NCBI GenBank assembly: GCA_965602225.1
Contig: CBFCYE010000007.1
Span: 51,306 to 115,305, forward strand
Length of the DNA stretch: 64,000 nt
Source: Tenderia sp965602225
GTDB taxonomy: Bacteria > Pseudomonadota > Gammaproteobacteria > Tenderiales > Tenderiaceae
Direction: 5' to 3'
Shown: positions 52,732 through 61,365 of the stretch, piece by piece
Layout: every line of letters starts with the position of its first letter
Numbering within the stretch: position 1 is the first letter of the stretch
Notes under the pieces: model-generated
Databases searched by the model: none
The model's input: only the letters and a program-made list of their open reading frames with translations
What the model was told of the DNA's origin: nothing
Program-made: the position numbers and the translations under genes

Positions 52732-53601
52732 TTAGCTGTGACGGATTTGGTTGACCAGCCGGCGGGCGATCATCTTGGCGATGCGCAGCAGCGGGTTGTT
52801 TAAGCCACCCGGGCGCCAAGTGTGGCTGAGTTTGTTGTGGTATGCATCAAAATGGACTCCATGGGGGGCTGCGCTGACCTTGCCGCGGCCGAGCAGGATT
52901 TTAAGTGCTTCTGTGGCGGCGATGCCCGCGCACAGCTCGCAGGCCATGGGGGTTGATGGTCCTTTGTGGTTATTGAAGTCCACGGTGGATTTATCCACTA
53001 GATAGTTACGTTGCAGCATAGCGGGCGACAGCCCAACCAGAAAATGGAGCAGCTGGTCTTCTTCTGAGCAGCCTTCAAGACGAAAGTACTCTTCAAAGGT
53101 CATTTTTCCGGGGATGAAGTTCAGCAGTGCTGCCCCCATGCCCAGCGGGGCAACGGTAATGGCGGGTATGCCTTTCTCTGTACAGGCAGTGAAGACGGCG
53201 CGCCGGGCTGGCACGGCAAAAAAATCAAGGCCGTCGATATAGAGATCAACACCATCTAGAAATTCATCGATATTTTCGGTATTTACGCCGCTAGAAAAAC
53301 GGTTGATATTAAGTTCGGGGTTTATGTTTAGTGCCGCTGTCGCCATGGCATCGACTTTTGGCTGGTTGAGGGTGGTGATATTTGCGCCTGCTTGGCGATT
53401 GAAGTTGGCTACCTCGAAGGTGTCAAAGTCAGCTGTATGAAAATTGCCAATACCCAGCCGAGTTAGGGTGATCAGGTGGCTGCCACCGACTCCGCCCATG
53501 CCGGCAATGGCAATTCGTTTATGGCGGAGGGATTGCTGTTCAGCTGGAGTTATCCAGCCAATGTTTCTTGAAAATGCTGACGAGTAATCAAAGTCGCTCA
53601 T
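52732..53601 (-). CDS. ThiF/MoeB/HesA family adenylyltransferase (E1-like)
   Basis: The 289-aa protein has the E1-type nucleotide site GMGGVGG (34-40), acidic residues DFDTFEVANFNRQ with the Arg of the adenylation site (R69), K in LNQPKVDAMA, and D in DLYIDGLDFFA. Only one CxxC-like pair (ACELC) is seen, so the usual four-Cys zinc site seems reduced. Its start overlaps the end of the acyltransferase gene by 14 bp and it is 11 bp from the nitroreductase gene. The acceptor to be activated is unknown; no ThiS/MoaD-like gene lies nearby. Confidence 0.88.
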   Translation of the reverse strand: MSDFDYSSAFSRNIGWITPAEQQSLRHKRIAIAGMGGVGGSHLITLTRLGIGNFHTADFDTFEVANFNRQAGANITTLNQPKVDAMATAALNINPELNINRFSSGVNTENIDEFLDGVDLYIDGLDFFAVPARRAVFTACTEKGIPAITVAPLGMGAALLNFIPGKMTFEEYFRLEGCSEEDQLLHFLVGLSPAMLQRNYLVDKSTVDFNNHKGPSTPMACELCAGIAATEALKILLGRGKVSAAPHGVHFDAYHNKLSHTWRPGGLNNPLLRIAKMIARRLVNQIRHS

Positions 53602-54349
53602 TGTGTAATGATGTGGTTTGAGTGGGTGAATTGAGTTGTTGTTGTATGTTTTTCAGTAGTTCCAGGTATTCTGGTTTTAGAGTTTCGGGTACTTCTCTGG
53701 TATTTATGATGAAGGGGGCTCTGAGGCCGCGATGTTCAACGGCTTCGCCAACTTGATTGAATATAAAGCCGAAGCGGCGTAGTTGTCGAGCCAGGCGTGG
53801 TTCCATGATGGCAAAAACCCCTTCTAATTGCTTGTTTAAGGCAATAGCGGTGGCAGCTAGGTAAAGGCCTAGTGCTACCGATGGGAAGCGGCGGCGCTCA
53901 TCATCTGCAGAATTATCAATCCCTTCACTGCCGCCATCGGCCGATTTACTTTCGCCGCGACGGCGTCTGAACTGGCTGGTGATGGCCAGCCTAGATGTTT
54001 CTCCATATTTTATTCGGCTGTGGCTAGGCGGTTTGTTGAAATCCCACTCCAGATGCTCACCGGTGGTGATCTCAAATGGGAATTTTGCCTCTGGATTGTT
54101 TTTGTCACCTAGGATTAGACGGACGCAGCCTGCGTATGACTGGCTGGCTTTGTGTAGCAGCAGACAATGGGCTGAGTGCAGGTCATATTCATCAAACTCG
54201 AGGTGATTGGTGTGTTGTTCCTCAAAGCCAAGCTCTTCGCAGTAGACTTGGTGGCGGATGCGATAAACCTCTTTGATTAATCCTTCAGAATCAGCTGGAA
54301 CAACACTGAAATATTGATTAAATAGAGATGTGATGGAGGTATCTGTCAT
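53588..54349 (-). CDS. PEP-CTERM/exosortase-associated acyltransferase (GNAT-like)
   Basis: The ATG at 54349 has AGAGG upstream; a start at 54412 would add 21 residues. The 253-aa protein resembles the TIGR03694 family: IKEVYRIRHQVYCEELGFE, YAGCVRLIL, YGETSRLAIT and a C-terminal IMEPRLARQLRRFGFIFNQVGEAVEHRGLRAPF. The fold is GNAT-like, related to autoinducer synthases, but the substrate is unknown. A charged insertion (RRRRGESKSADGGSEG) is present. It starts a three-gene operon with the ThiF-like and nitroreductase genes (14-bp overlap and 11-bp gap). Confidence 0.88.
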   Translation of the reverse strand: MTDTSITSLFNQYFSVVPADSEGLIKEVYRIRHQVYCEELGFEEQHTNHLEFDEYDLHSAHCLLLHKASQSYAGCVRLILGDKNNPEAKFPFEITTGEHLEWDFNKPPSHSRIKYGETSRLAITSQFRRRRGESKSADGGSEGIDNSADDERRRFPSVALGLYLAATAIALNKQLEGVFAIMEPRLARQLRRFGFIFNQVGEAVEHRGLRAPFIINTREVPETLKPEYLELLKNIQQQLNSPTQTTSLHNERL

Positions 54350-54603
54350 GGCTGTTGGCCTCTTCTTGAGGTTGCTCCCTCCGTCCATGGTGGATCTGCT
54401 TCTACCGTTCATTGTATACCAAATGTTTTTATAAAGTTAGTTTCAGACTTAAATGCAGGGTTGTATGTCTGTAGTGGATTGAATGATAATAGGAGTATAA
54501 AAATAATATTGTTATGAAGTGTTGGGTTGGTAGGCACTTAAATATATTTAAATAGATGGCTTACAGTGCGGCTTGTAGACCGCCTGATATCTCCACGGAG
54601 TGG

Positions 54604-55377
54604 ATGATGATATTTGACGACCGTTATGAGGTCTTTCTGGCGGATACTCGTGAGAGTAAAACGCTACACTATCAGTTACGCTACCAGGTTTACTGTGAGG
54701 AGACTGGCTGGGAGCGCAGTCGTCAGTTTTTTCATGAAAAAATTGAACGTGATAGTTTTGATGATTCTTCGCATCATTTTTTGGTGTGGGATCATGCTAG
54801 TCAAGCTTGGGTTGGCGGGCTTAGGCTGGTTGAGTTACCGTTTTCTTCACTGCCCATTTCAAAGTTTTGTTTGTTTGATGAAAAAGAGTCGCATTTGTTT
54901 GGTCAGGGGCGATGCGTCGAGATTTCAAGGCTGTTTGTGTTGCCTGATTTTCGTTGTGGCCGTATGCCATCTTCTGAGATTGTTGTTGGCGATATGGTGG
55001 GGCGGCGTAATACAGGTAAGAGCGGTCATCACTATGAGGTTATGCTGGGCCTGATTCGCGCTGCGCGTGAATTTGGCCTGAGAAAAGACATTAGTAGCTG
55101 GTATTTTTTGGTTGAGCCTGCATTGGCAAGAGGCCTGAAGCGGGTTGGGATTGACCTGCAATGTTGTGGCCCTGAGGTGCAACATCGTGGCTTTAGGCAC
55201 CCCTATTGTGGTGAAGTAGCGACCTGCTTTGACAGGGTTTTTTCTGGCCCTGATAAAATACAGGCTATGTTCAGCAAGCAGAATACATATCAGCATTGTT
55301 CTGGTTTGGAACCAGGTGGTGTGCGGTCTGTTGATACTGAAAGCCAGATTACGCATGAGGAGGCTTGCCCAGCCTGA
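54604..55377 (+). CDS. Second exosortase-associated acyltransferase paralogue
   Basis: The ATG at 54604 (or 54607) follows ACGGAG; a start at 54556 lacks a ribosome site. The 257-aa protein shares the layout of the gene at 53588: LHYQLRYQVYCEETGWE, VGGLRLVELP, CVEISRLFVLPDFR and FLVEPALARGLKRVGIDLQCCGPEVQHRGFRHPY. It is divergent from that gene across about 250 bp. It has two extra C-terminal Cys-containing stretches. The substrate is unknown. The export operon begins 243 bp downstream on the same strand. Confidence 0.88.
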   Translation: MMIFDDRYEVFLADTRESKTLHYQLRYQVYCEETGWERSRQFFHEKIERDSFDDSSHHFLVWDHASQAWVGGLRLVELPFSSLPISKFCLFDEKESHLFGQGRCVEISRLFVLPDFRCGRMPSSEIVVGDMVGRRNTGKSGHHYEVMLGLIRAAREFGLRKDISSWYFLVEPALARGLKRVGIDLQCCGPEVQHRGFRHPYCGEVATCFDRVFSGPDKIQAMFSKQNTYQHCSGLEPGGVRSVDTESQITHEEACPA

Positions 55378-55563
55378 GTTATTCCTCGTGCTTTCAACTG
55401 TTTATTTTATAGTAACTAGACTGATTTTTATCAGGTTTTGCCGTAAAATTATCCATCTTTACAATATGGTTCCTTGATTGATGTTGTTGGATAATATCTA
55501 GTCAAACGGTCTGTCTCATCGAGCAAGACGGTTACCAATGATTTTAAACGCATGTATTTTTAA

Positions 55564-55579
55564 AGGTTTCTGATTTGCT
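55564..55579 (+). promoter_or_regulatory. Weak sigma-54-like site before the export operon
   Basis: AGGTTTCTGATTTGCT keeps the GG-N10-GC spacing and a good -12 (TTGC) but a poor -24. The predicted start is about 30 bp before the ATG. Low confidence. Confidence 0.3.
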
Positions 55580-55620
55580 GACGCTGTAGCTGTGTAAGCA
55601 CTTTTTTCCACGGGGGAAGT

Positions 55621-56253
55621 ATGTTGCAAAAGTACTATTTCAAGATTAGGGTGTCGCTGTCTTTGGCTATTACCTGTCTGTTTTTGTTGGGTGGCTGTGC
55701 CGGTAATATCATGCCTTCCTCTGCAGATGTGCTCAAGAATACGTCGGATTACAATTACATTATTGGTCCGGGCGATAACGTCAATATCTTCGTTTGGCGT
55801 AATCCTGAGGTTTCCAATTCAGTACCAGTTCGTCCTGATGGCAAAATTACCACGCCGCTGGTAGAGGATCTTCAGGCCAGCGGTAAAACGCCTACCGAAC
55901 TTGCACGTGAAATTGAAAAAGTTCTCGCTACCTATATAAAAGACCCCTCGGTTACCGTCATCGTGACTGGTTTTGTAGGCCCCTATGATCAGCAGATTCG
56001 TGTGGTTGGCGAGGCTGCCAAGCCCCAGGCCTTACCATATAAAGAGCGTATGACCCTGCTGGATGTGATGATTGCCGTTGGTGGCCTGACGGAATTTGCC
56101 GCGGGTAATAGAACCACGCTGGTGCGCCGGGTTAATGGTGAACAGCTTGAATATCAATTGCGTGTTGATGATCTGATTCAAAATGGCGATATGTCTGCAA
56201 ACGCCTATATGTTGCCCGGCGATATTTTGATTGTTCCCGAGTCATGGTTCTAG
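55621..56253 (+). CDS. XrtA/PEP-CTERM polysaccharide export protein (Wza-like)
   Basis: The 210-aa lipoprotein has a signal peptide ending LFLLGGC. A Poly_export domain follows, with YIIGPGDNVNIFVWRNPEVSNSVPVRPDGKI, and a SLBB-like part with VGEAAKPQALPYKERMTLLDVMIAVGGLTEFA and LPGDILIVPE at the end. It is shorter than Wza, as in TIGR03027 members. It should form the outer-membrane export channel or its periplasmic part. It opens an operon of at least eight genes. The ribosome site is GGGGGAAG. Confidence 0.95.
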   Translation: MLQKYYFKIRVSLSLAITCLFLLGGCAGNIMPSSADVLKNTSDYNYIIGPGDNVNIFVWRNPEVSNSVPVRPDGKITTPLVEDLQASGKTPTELAREIEKVLATYIKDPSVTVIVTGFVGPYDQQIRVVGEAAKPQALPYKERMTLLDVMIAVGGLTEFAAGNRTTLVRRVNGEQLEYQLRVDDLIQNGDMSANAYMLPGDILIVPESWF

Positions 56254-56299
56254 GTTGGGTCAGGTCAGTCGATTTGACAATAATTATTAAGAGCGACTC

Positions 56300-57877
56300 A
56301 TGCAAGAAGTTCTAGTTCAGATTTATTCCTATCTGCGTGGTATCTGGAAGCGTCGTTGGCCAATGTTGCTGATGGCGTGGTTCATTTGTCTGGTTGGCTG
56401 GACATTTGTGTTGAAAATGCCTGATCAATATAGTTCTTCAGCGAAGGTCTATGTTGATACCCAGTCGGTGCTGCAGCCTCTGCTCAGGGGGATTGCCATG
56501 CAGAGCAATGTCACCCAGCAAGTTCAGTTGATGACGAAGACACTTTTTAGTCGTCCCAATCTTGAAAAAGCTGCACGGATGACGGATCTGGATCTTAATG
56601 TTAAGGATGAGCAAGAGATGGATGACTTGCTGAATTCTCTTCTGGGCAGGGTCAAGCTTGGTGGTGGTGGCAGACAAAACATCTATACCATCAGTTTTGA
56701 TGATGAAGATCCGGAGATGGCCAAAAAGGTAGTTCAGTCTTTTTTGACTATTTTTGTAGAAAGCTCGTTGGGTTCTAGTCGCAAGGATGGTGACGTGGCG
56801 CAGAAATTTATTGATGAGCAGATTAAAGACTACGAACTGCGGCTGGTTGAGGCTGAAGAGCGGCTAAAAGAGTTTAAACAAAAGAATGTGGCGATGATGC
56901 CGGGTTCGGGAGGGGATTATTTTAATCAACTCAAATCTGCCAGCACGGCATTGGCAATGAATCAGGATAGGTTGTCTGAGGTGACCAAGCGTCGGGATGA
57001 GCTTAAACGGCAGATGTTGGGTGAGGAGCCTACATTTGGTTTGGCACCGTCGGCGAATATATTTTCTGGTGGTCTGGCTCATCCGCTTGATGGCCGGATT
57101 GCCGATATGGAAAAGCGGCGTGACGAATTGCTGCTGAAATATACAGAAAAACACCCGGATGTTGTTTCCCTGACAGATACTATGAGCCGCCTTAAGGAGC
57201 AGCGTCAGCAAGAAATGGATGAGGTGAAAGCAGAAATGCCTGAAGCAGTAAGCGCCTCGCCTCTACAGCAAAACCCTGTATTTCAACAACTTAAAATTTC
57301 ACTAGGTCAGGCTGAGGCCGAAATGGCGGCGCTTAACGAGCGTGTGAAAAAGGCAAAAAATGATGTGAAGAGATTGGATAGCCTAGTCGACACCATTCCT
57401 GCAGTTGAGGCAGAAATGAAGCGTCTTAATCGTGACTACAGCATTGTTAAATCCAATTACGAACAGTTACTGAGTCGGCGTGAATCCGCGCACATGTCTC
57501 AGCAGGCCGAGGCAACTGGTGATAGTGTCAAATTCAAGGTGATAGAGCCGCCACGCGTGGCATTGCAGCCTACCGGTCCCAATCGACCTCTATTCCTTTC
57601 TGTAGTTATGCTTGCCGCCATGGGCGCAGGCATTGCGATGGCGTTCTTTATTTCGCAGTTAAAACAGACCTTTGATACCCGTGTGAGTCTGCGTGATGCG
57701 ACTCAATTGCCTGTATTAGGGAGTGTGGCAATGGAGTGGACCCCTGTTCAGAGGATGAAGTTGCGAGTAGAAACTGCCGTGTTTATAGCTATAGGCTGTT
57801 TTTTGCTGCTGGTTTATTTTGTTGTTCTGCTGATGCAGGAACGCTTGGCAGGCCTTTTGTCTCAGATAGGAGTGTAG
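56300..57877 (+). CDS. XrtA-associated chain length determinant (Wzz-like)
   Basis: The 525-aa inner-membrane protein has one N-terminal helix (about 20-38), a long periplasmic coiled-coil part (VQSFLTIFVESSLGSSRKDGD, EEPTFGLAPSANIF) and two C-terminal helices (about 430-450 and 495-515). The TM-proximal QPTGPNRPLFLSVV segment is typical of polysaccharide co-polymerases (TIGR03007). It controls polymer length together with the tyrosine kinase encoded 4 bp downstream. Confidence 0.95.
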   Translation: MQEVLVQIYSYLRGIWKRRWPMLLMAWFICLVGWTFVLKMPDQYSSSAKVYVDTQSVLQPLLRGIAMQSNVTQQVQLMTKTLFSRPNLEKAARMTDLDLNVKDEQEMDDLLNSLLGRVKLGGGGRQNIYTISFDDEDPEMAKKVVQSFLTIFVESSLGSSRKDGDVAQKFIDEQIKDYELRLVEAEERLKEFKQKNVAMMPGSGGDYFNQLKSASTALAMNQDRLSEVTKRRDELKRQMLGEEPTFGLAPSANIFSGGLAHPLDGRIADMEKRRDELLLKYTEKHPDVVSLTDTMSRLKEQRQQEMDEVKAEMPEAVSASPLQQNPVFQQLKISLGQAEAEMAALNERVKKAKNDVKRLDSLVDTIPAVEAEMKRLNRDYSIVKSNYEQLLSRRESAHMSQQAEATGDSVKFKVIEPPRVALQPTGPNRPLFLSVVMLAAMGAGIAMAFFISQLKQTFDTRVSLRDATQLPVLGSVAMEWTPVQRMKLRVETAVFIAIGCFLLLVYFVVLLMQERLAGLLSQIGV

Positions 57878-57881
57878 GGCG

Positions 57882-58769
57882 ATGAGCACAATCGAAAAGG
57901 CTCTGGAAAAGCTTGGCAAAGGACCCTCTAAACCAGAACCCCCTAATCCTATTGAGGGGACAGAACTTAATGTACCTGATAGTCAGGCGTCCACTGAAAT
58001 AGAGCCTGTCTCGGTAGCTTCAAAAACAACAAAAACCAGTCGCCGTCTAAACCTTGATCTTGAACGTTTGTCACGGGCAGGTTTTTTAACGCCAGAGTCT
58101 GGCCGGTCCCAGCTGGCTGAGGAAATGCGGCACATCAAACGTCCTCTGTTGCTGAATGCAGTGGGCGCGTCTAAAGAATCATTAGGTTCCAACCTGATTA
58201 TGGTGACCAGTTCCAGGCCATCTGAAGGCAAAAGTTATACCTCGCTTAATCTGGCTATGAGTATTGCCAAGGAGCGAGACAAAACTGTGTTGTTGGTTGA
58301 TGCTGATGTCGCCAAACCCGGTGTGACTCGCGTGTTGGGGCTGGAGTCTGAGAAAGGTCTGGTGGAATACCTGGTTGATGACGAGCTAACGTTGGCCGAG
58401 GTGATGTTAAAGACCAACGTGCCCAATTTTCGTTTTGTGCCGGCGGGTCGCAGGCATATACATTCTACAGAACTGTTGGCCAGTGATGGCATGATTGCGC
58501 TAGTAAAGGATTTATCAAAACGTTATCCCGATCGAATTGTCATATTTGACTCGCCACCATTGCTGGCGACCAGCGAGGCGGCGGTGGTTGCTAGTTTGGT
58601 CGGCCAGGTGGTGATGGTTGTTGAGGCAGAAAAAACCACCAAGCAGGAGCTGGATGAAGCCTTGTCCCTGATTGATCAAAACAATAAATATGTGGGGCTG
58701 GTGTTGAACAAGGCGCGGGGTTCGTTCGGTACAGATTACTATGGCTATTATGGTTCCTACGGCGAATAG
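57882..58769 (+). CDS. XrtA-associated tyrosine autokinase
   Basis: The 295-aa cytosolic BY-kinase has the Walker A form SSRPSEGKSYTSLNLA, Walker A' TVLLVDADVAKPG, and a Walker B-like IVIFDSPPLLATSEA. The C-terminus is a Tyr cluster (DYYGYYGSYGE), the autophosphorylation tail. It fits TIGR03018. It partners the Wzz-like protein encoded immediately upstream; cycles of phosphorylation control export. Spacing to both neighbours is short (4 and 35 bp). Confidence 0.95.
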   Translation: MSTIEKALEKLGKGPSKPEPPNPIEGTELNVPDSQASTEIEPVSVASKTTKTSRRLNLDLERLSRAGFLTPESGRSQLAEEMRHIKRPLLLNAVGASKESLGSNLIMVTSSRPSEGKSYTSLNLAMSIAKERDKTVLLVDADVAKPGVTRVLGLESEKGLVEYLVDDELTLAEVMLKTNVPNFRFVPAGRRHIHSTELLASDGMIALVKDLSKRYPDRIVIFDSPPLLATSEAAVVASLVGQVVMVVEAEKTTKQELDEALSLIDQNNKYVGLVLNKARGSFGTDYYGYYGSYGE

Positions 58770-58804
58770 GATGTCCAGTTGTAATATGGTTTGGGAAGGG
58801 TGGA

Positions 58805-60319
58805 ATGCCATTTAGTAAGGGGGATGTTAGTGTTTTTTGTGGTTTGGCCCTTGCCTTGGTGACAGGCGCTGTGCCGGCGGCGGAGTGGACATTCGCGCCA
58901 AATTTGGCTGTTGAGCAGACCCGAACAGATAACCTGAACCTAGCACCCGCAGGACAGCAGCACAGTGAAACCATTACTCAGCTAAAACCGGGGCTTTCCT
59001 TATCAGGTAAGGGTCGGCGACTGACGCTTGAGTCACGCTATAACGCACAAGATTTAAGCTACTCAAATGATTCATCGGTTAATCGAACTGATAGTCAGTT
59101 TAGTCTGAACCTGAATTCAGAACTGATTGCTGACTGGCTCTATCTCGACCTGAATGGCCAACTTAGTCAGCAGTTGCTGGCTCCCCAGAATGGCATCGTA
59201 CTCGACAATCTGAGTGCGGATAACGGCAGTCGTGGTGATGTGGTTACGACCAGAGTTTCCCCCAGCATTAAACGACGGATTGGCAAGGGGCTGGATTTCA
59301 ATCTTGGCCTGACAGAGGGGCGAGTGAATTATGAGTTGCCGAGCTTGAGTGATACCACTAGTCGAGACCTGTCTTTATCTATGACTAAATCTCGCTCCGG
59401 TGCCGGGCTTGATTGGAGCTTGAGCGCAGCAGAAAGCCGAACAGAGCGCAAAGATGGAAATGATTTTGAAAGCCAGTCGGTCGAAGGGCGTCTGGGTGTT
59501 CCTGTCATCGATGATGTCAGTGTCGTTGCCTATGCCGGGCGTGAAACGAGCAAGCTTGATACTTCTCGCAAGCTTGAAGATGGTGACTACTGGAGCCTTG
59601 GTGCGCTTTGGCAGCCATCGCCCAAATTTTCACTTGAGCTAACTCAGGGTGATAAAGATACACAAGCTCATCTTGAGTTGTCCCCTAATACGCGGTCACA
59701 GCTTTCAGTAGACTTTGTTAGCCGGGATGTAGGTGCCAATACCGGCAAGACCTGGTCTGTTAATGGCAGTCACCGCACCCGCAGAACTGTATGGACTTTG
59801 GGGTATACAGAGAATATTACCAGTGATGCGGTTCTGGCCATTACCGGACAGGAGTACGAGGTTTTTACAATTAATGGCCAAACGGTTTTTATCGACGGGG
59901 TACCTGTTCCGATACTGGTAAATCAACTGGGTATAGTTGATGAGGAATTTGTCAGGGCCGTTGCTTCAGCCAGTGTCAGTTATACACTTGGCAAGAGCCA
60001 GGTACGGTTGCTGTGGTCTGATGAACAGCGTGACTATGAAGTGACTGCCAGGCATTCAGAGACACAGTCGGCACACCTAAGTTTAAACAGGAAGTTTGCC
60101 TCAAGAACATCTATCGAGGTCGGTTATGGTCTGGTGCAAACGGAAGAGCTGACTGCCGGAAAGACTGAGTCAGTGATCAGCGATGTTTCATTGAATCGAG
60201 ATATAGGCAAAAAGGCAGTCTTAAAATTGATTTGGCGACAGGCAGATATGAACCAGACTCAGACAAACAACAGCTATACTGAAAATCGAATTTCGGCATC
60301 GCTTTCAATTAAATTCTAG
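58805..60319 (+). CDS. PEP-CTERM system-associated outer-membrane protein (TIGR03016-like)
   Basis: The 504-aa protein has a signal peptide (VFCGLALALVTGAVPAA) and beta-strand-rich content with many Ser, Thr, Gln and Asp residues (SLSGKGRRLTLESRYNAQDLSYS). It ends in Phe (ASLSIKF), as outer-membrane barrels do. Members of the TIGR03016 family always occur in XrtA/EPS loci. A role in export of the polymer across the outer membrane is probable but not shown. GGAAGGGTGGA precedes the ATG. Confidence 0.9.
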   Translation: MPFSKGDVSVFCGLALALVTGAVPAAEWTFAPNLAVEQTRTDNLNLAPAGQQHSETITQLKPGLSLSGKGRRLTLESRYNAQDLSYSNDSSVNRTDSQFSLNLNSELIADWLYLDLNGQLSQQLLAPQNGIVLDNLSADNGSRGDVVTTRVSPSIKRRIGKGLDFNLGLTEGRVNYELPSLSDTTSRDLSLSMTKSRSGAGLDWSLSAAESRTERKDGNDFESQSVEGRLGVPVIDDVSVVAYAGRETSKLDTSRKLEDGDYWSLGALWQPSPKFSLELTQGDKDTQAHLELSPNTRSQLSVDFVSRDVGANTGKTWSVNGSHRTRRTVWTLGYTENITSDAVLAITGQEYEVFTINGQTVFIDGVPVPILVNQLGIVDEEFVRAVASASVSYTLGKSQVRLLWSDEQRDYEVTARHSETQSAHLSLNRKFASRTSIEVGYGLVQTEELTAGKTESVISDVSLNRDIGKKAVLKLIWRQADMNQTQTNNSYTENRISASLSIKF

Positions 60320-60328
60320 CCAGAGATT

Positions 60329-61342
60329 ATGTACGAGTCATTTTATAAGTTATCAGCGAAACCGTTTCAGCTAAGTCCTGATCCCAAGTTCTTTTTTGGT
60401 AGTCAGGGCCATAAGCGTGCCATGTCGTATCTGCGTTACGGGCTGACCCAGGGTGAGGGATTTATCGTCATCACCGGTGGCGTTGGCACAGGTAAAACGA
60501 CGCTGGTCAGAACCCTGTTTGAGAGTCTGGCAAAAGAAAATATTATTGCAGCACAGTTGGTCAATACTCACCTTGAGGCTGACGATACTCTGAGAATGGT
60601 GGCCGCCGCATTTGGTCTGGCCCATGAGGGAGCAAGCAAGGCAGCGATACTAAAAAACCTGGAAACATTCCTGATGGCCCGCTCACGAGAGGGTAAACGG
60701 GTGTTGCTGGTTGTTGATGAGGCTCAGAACCTGCCTGTCGAGTCGCTGGAAGAGTTGCGGATGTTGTCTAATTTTCAGGCTGGTGGTCGTTCTCTAATAC
60801 AGAGCTTTCTGTTGGGGCAGAACGAGTTTCGGGACACCTTACAATCCGATCGCCTGGAGCAGCTGAGGCAGAGAATTATTGCGGCTTATCATCTGGAGCC
60901 GCTCAATGCAGATGAATCGCGTGAATATATCGAACACCGAATGCAGTTGGTTGGTTGGGCCAATGATCCTGAGATCAGCGCTGAATCGCATCAACTGATA
61001 TTTGCGCAAACCGGTGGTGTACCGCGCCGCATCAATACCTTTTGTGATCGTCTTATGTTGTTTGGTTACCTGGAGGAGCTTCACGTGCTTGAGCCAAAGC
61101 ATATCCAGGAGGTCGCCAATGAGCTTAAACAAGAGTCCCCAATGTCGCAGCTATCGCCGCAAGCAGCGGTGGTCGAAGAGACCCTGCCAGAGATACCAAC
61201 TGCTCCGATTCACGTTGGTGTGTCGCAAAGCCGCGAGTCTGAGCAGTTAGAAGGTGCTGAAGTCAGGATCGGGATACTTGAAGATAGAATCGATATTCTT
61301 GAACGGGCGTTAAGGCGTTTTCTTGAGTCTGGTCGGCGTTAA
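60329..61342 (+). CDS. XrtA-associated ATPase (ExeA-like AAA)
   Basis: The 337-aa protein starts MYESFYKLSAKPFQLSPDPKFFF, the ExeA/TIGR03015 signature. It has Walker A GGVGTGKTTL, Walker B LLVVDEAQNLP, and an arginine-rich sensor region GGVPRRINTFCDRLML. The C-terminal tail is a linker plus a short coiled coil (GAEVRIGILEDRIDILERALRRF). It may power or organise polymer export. It follows the outer-membrane protein gene by 9 bp. Confidence 0.95.
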   Translation: MYESFYKLSAKPFQLSPDPKFFFGSQGHKRAMSYLRYGLTQGEGFIVITGGVGTGKTTLVRTLFESLAKENIIAAQLVNTHLEADDTLRMVAAAFGLAHEGASKAAILKNLETFLMARSREGKRVLLVVDEAQNLPVESLEELRMLSNFQAGGRSLIQSFLLGQNEFRDTLQSDRLEQLRQRIIAAYHLEPLNADESREYIEHRMQLVGWANDPEISAESHQLIFAQTGGVPRRINTFCDRLMLFGYLEELHVLEPKHIQEVANELKQESPMSQLSPQAAVVEETLPEIPTAPIHVGVSQSRESEQLEGAEVRIGILEDRIDILERALRRFLESGRR

Positions 61343-61365
61343 TTCAAAAATAAGATGGGGTTGTA

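Noticed and set aside
52212..52803. Plus-strand ORFs opposite the nitroreductase gene that could be precursor peptides
   Set aside because: They are antisense to conserved motifs, with no ribosome site or leader-core pattern.
55500..55560. Possible c-di-GMP (GEMM) riboswitch before the export operon
   Set aside because: The GGTTACCAATG part resembles the 3' end, but the conserved 5' core (GGGCAAACC and GACGCAAAGCC) is missing.
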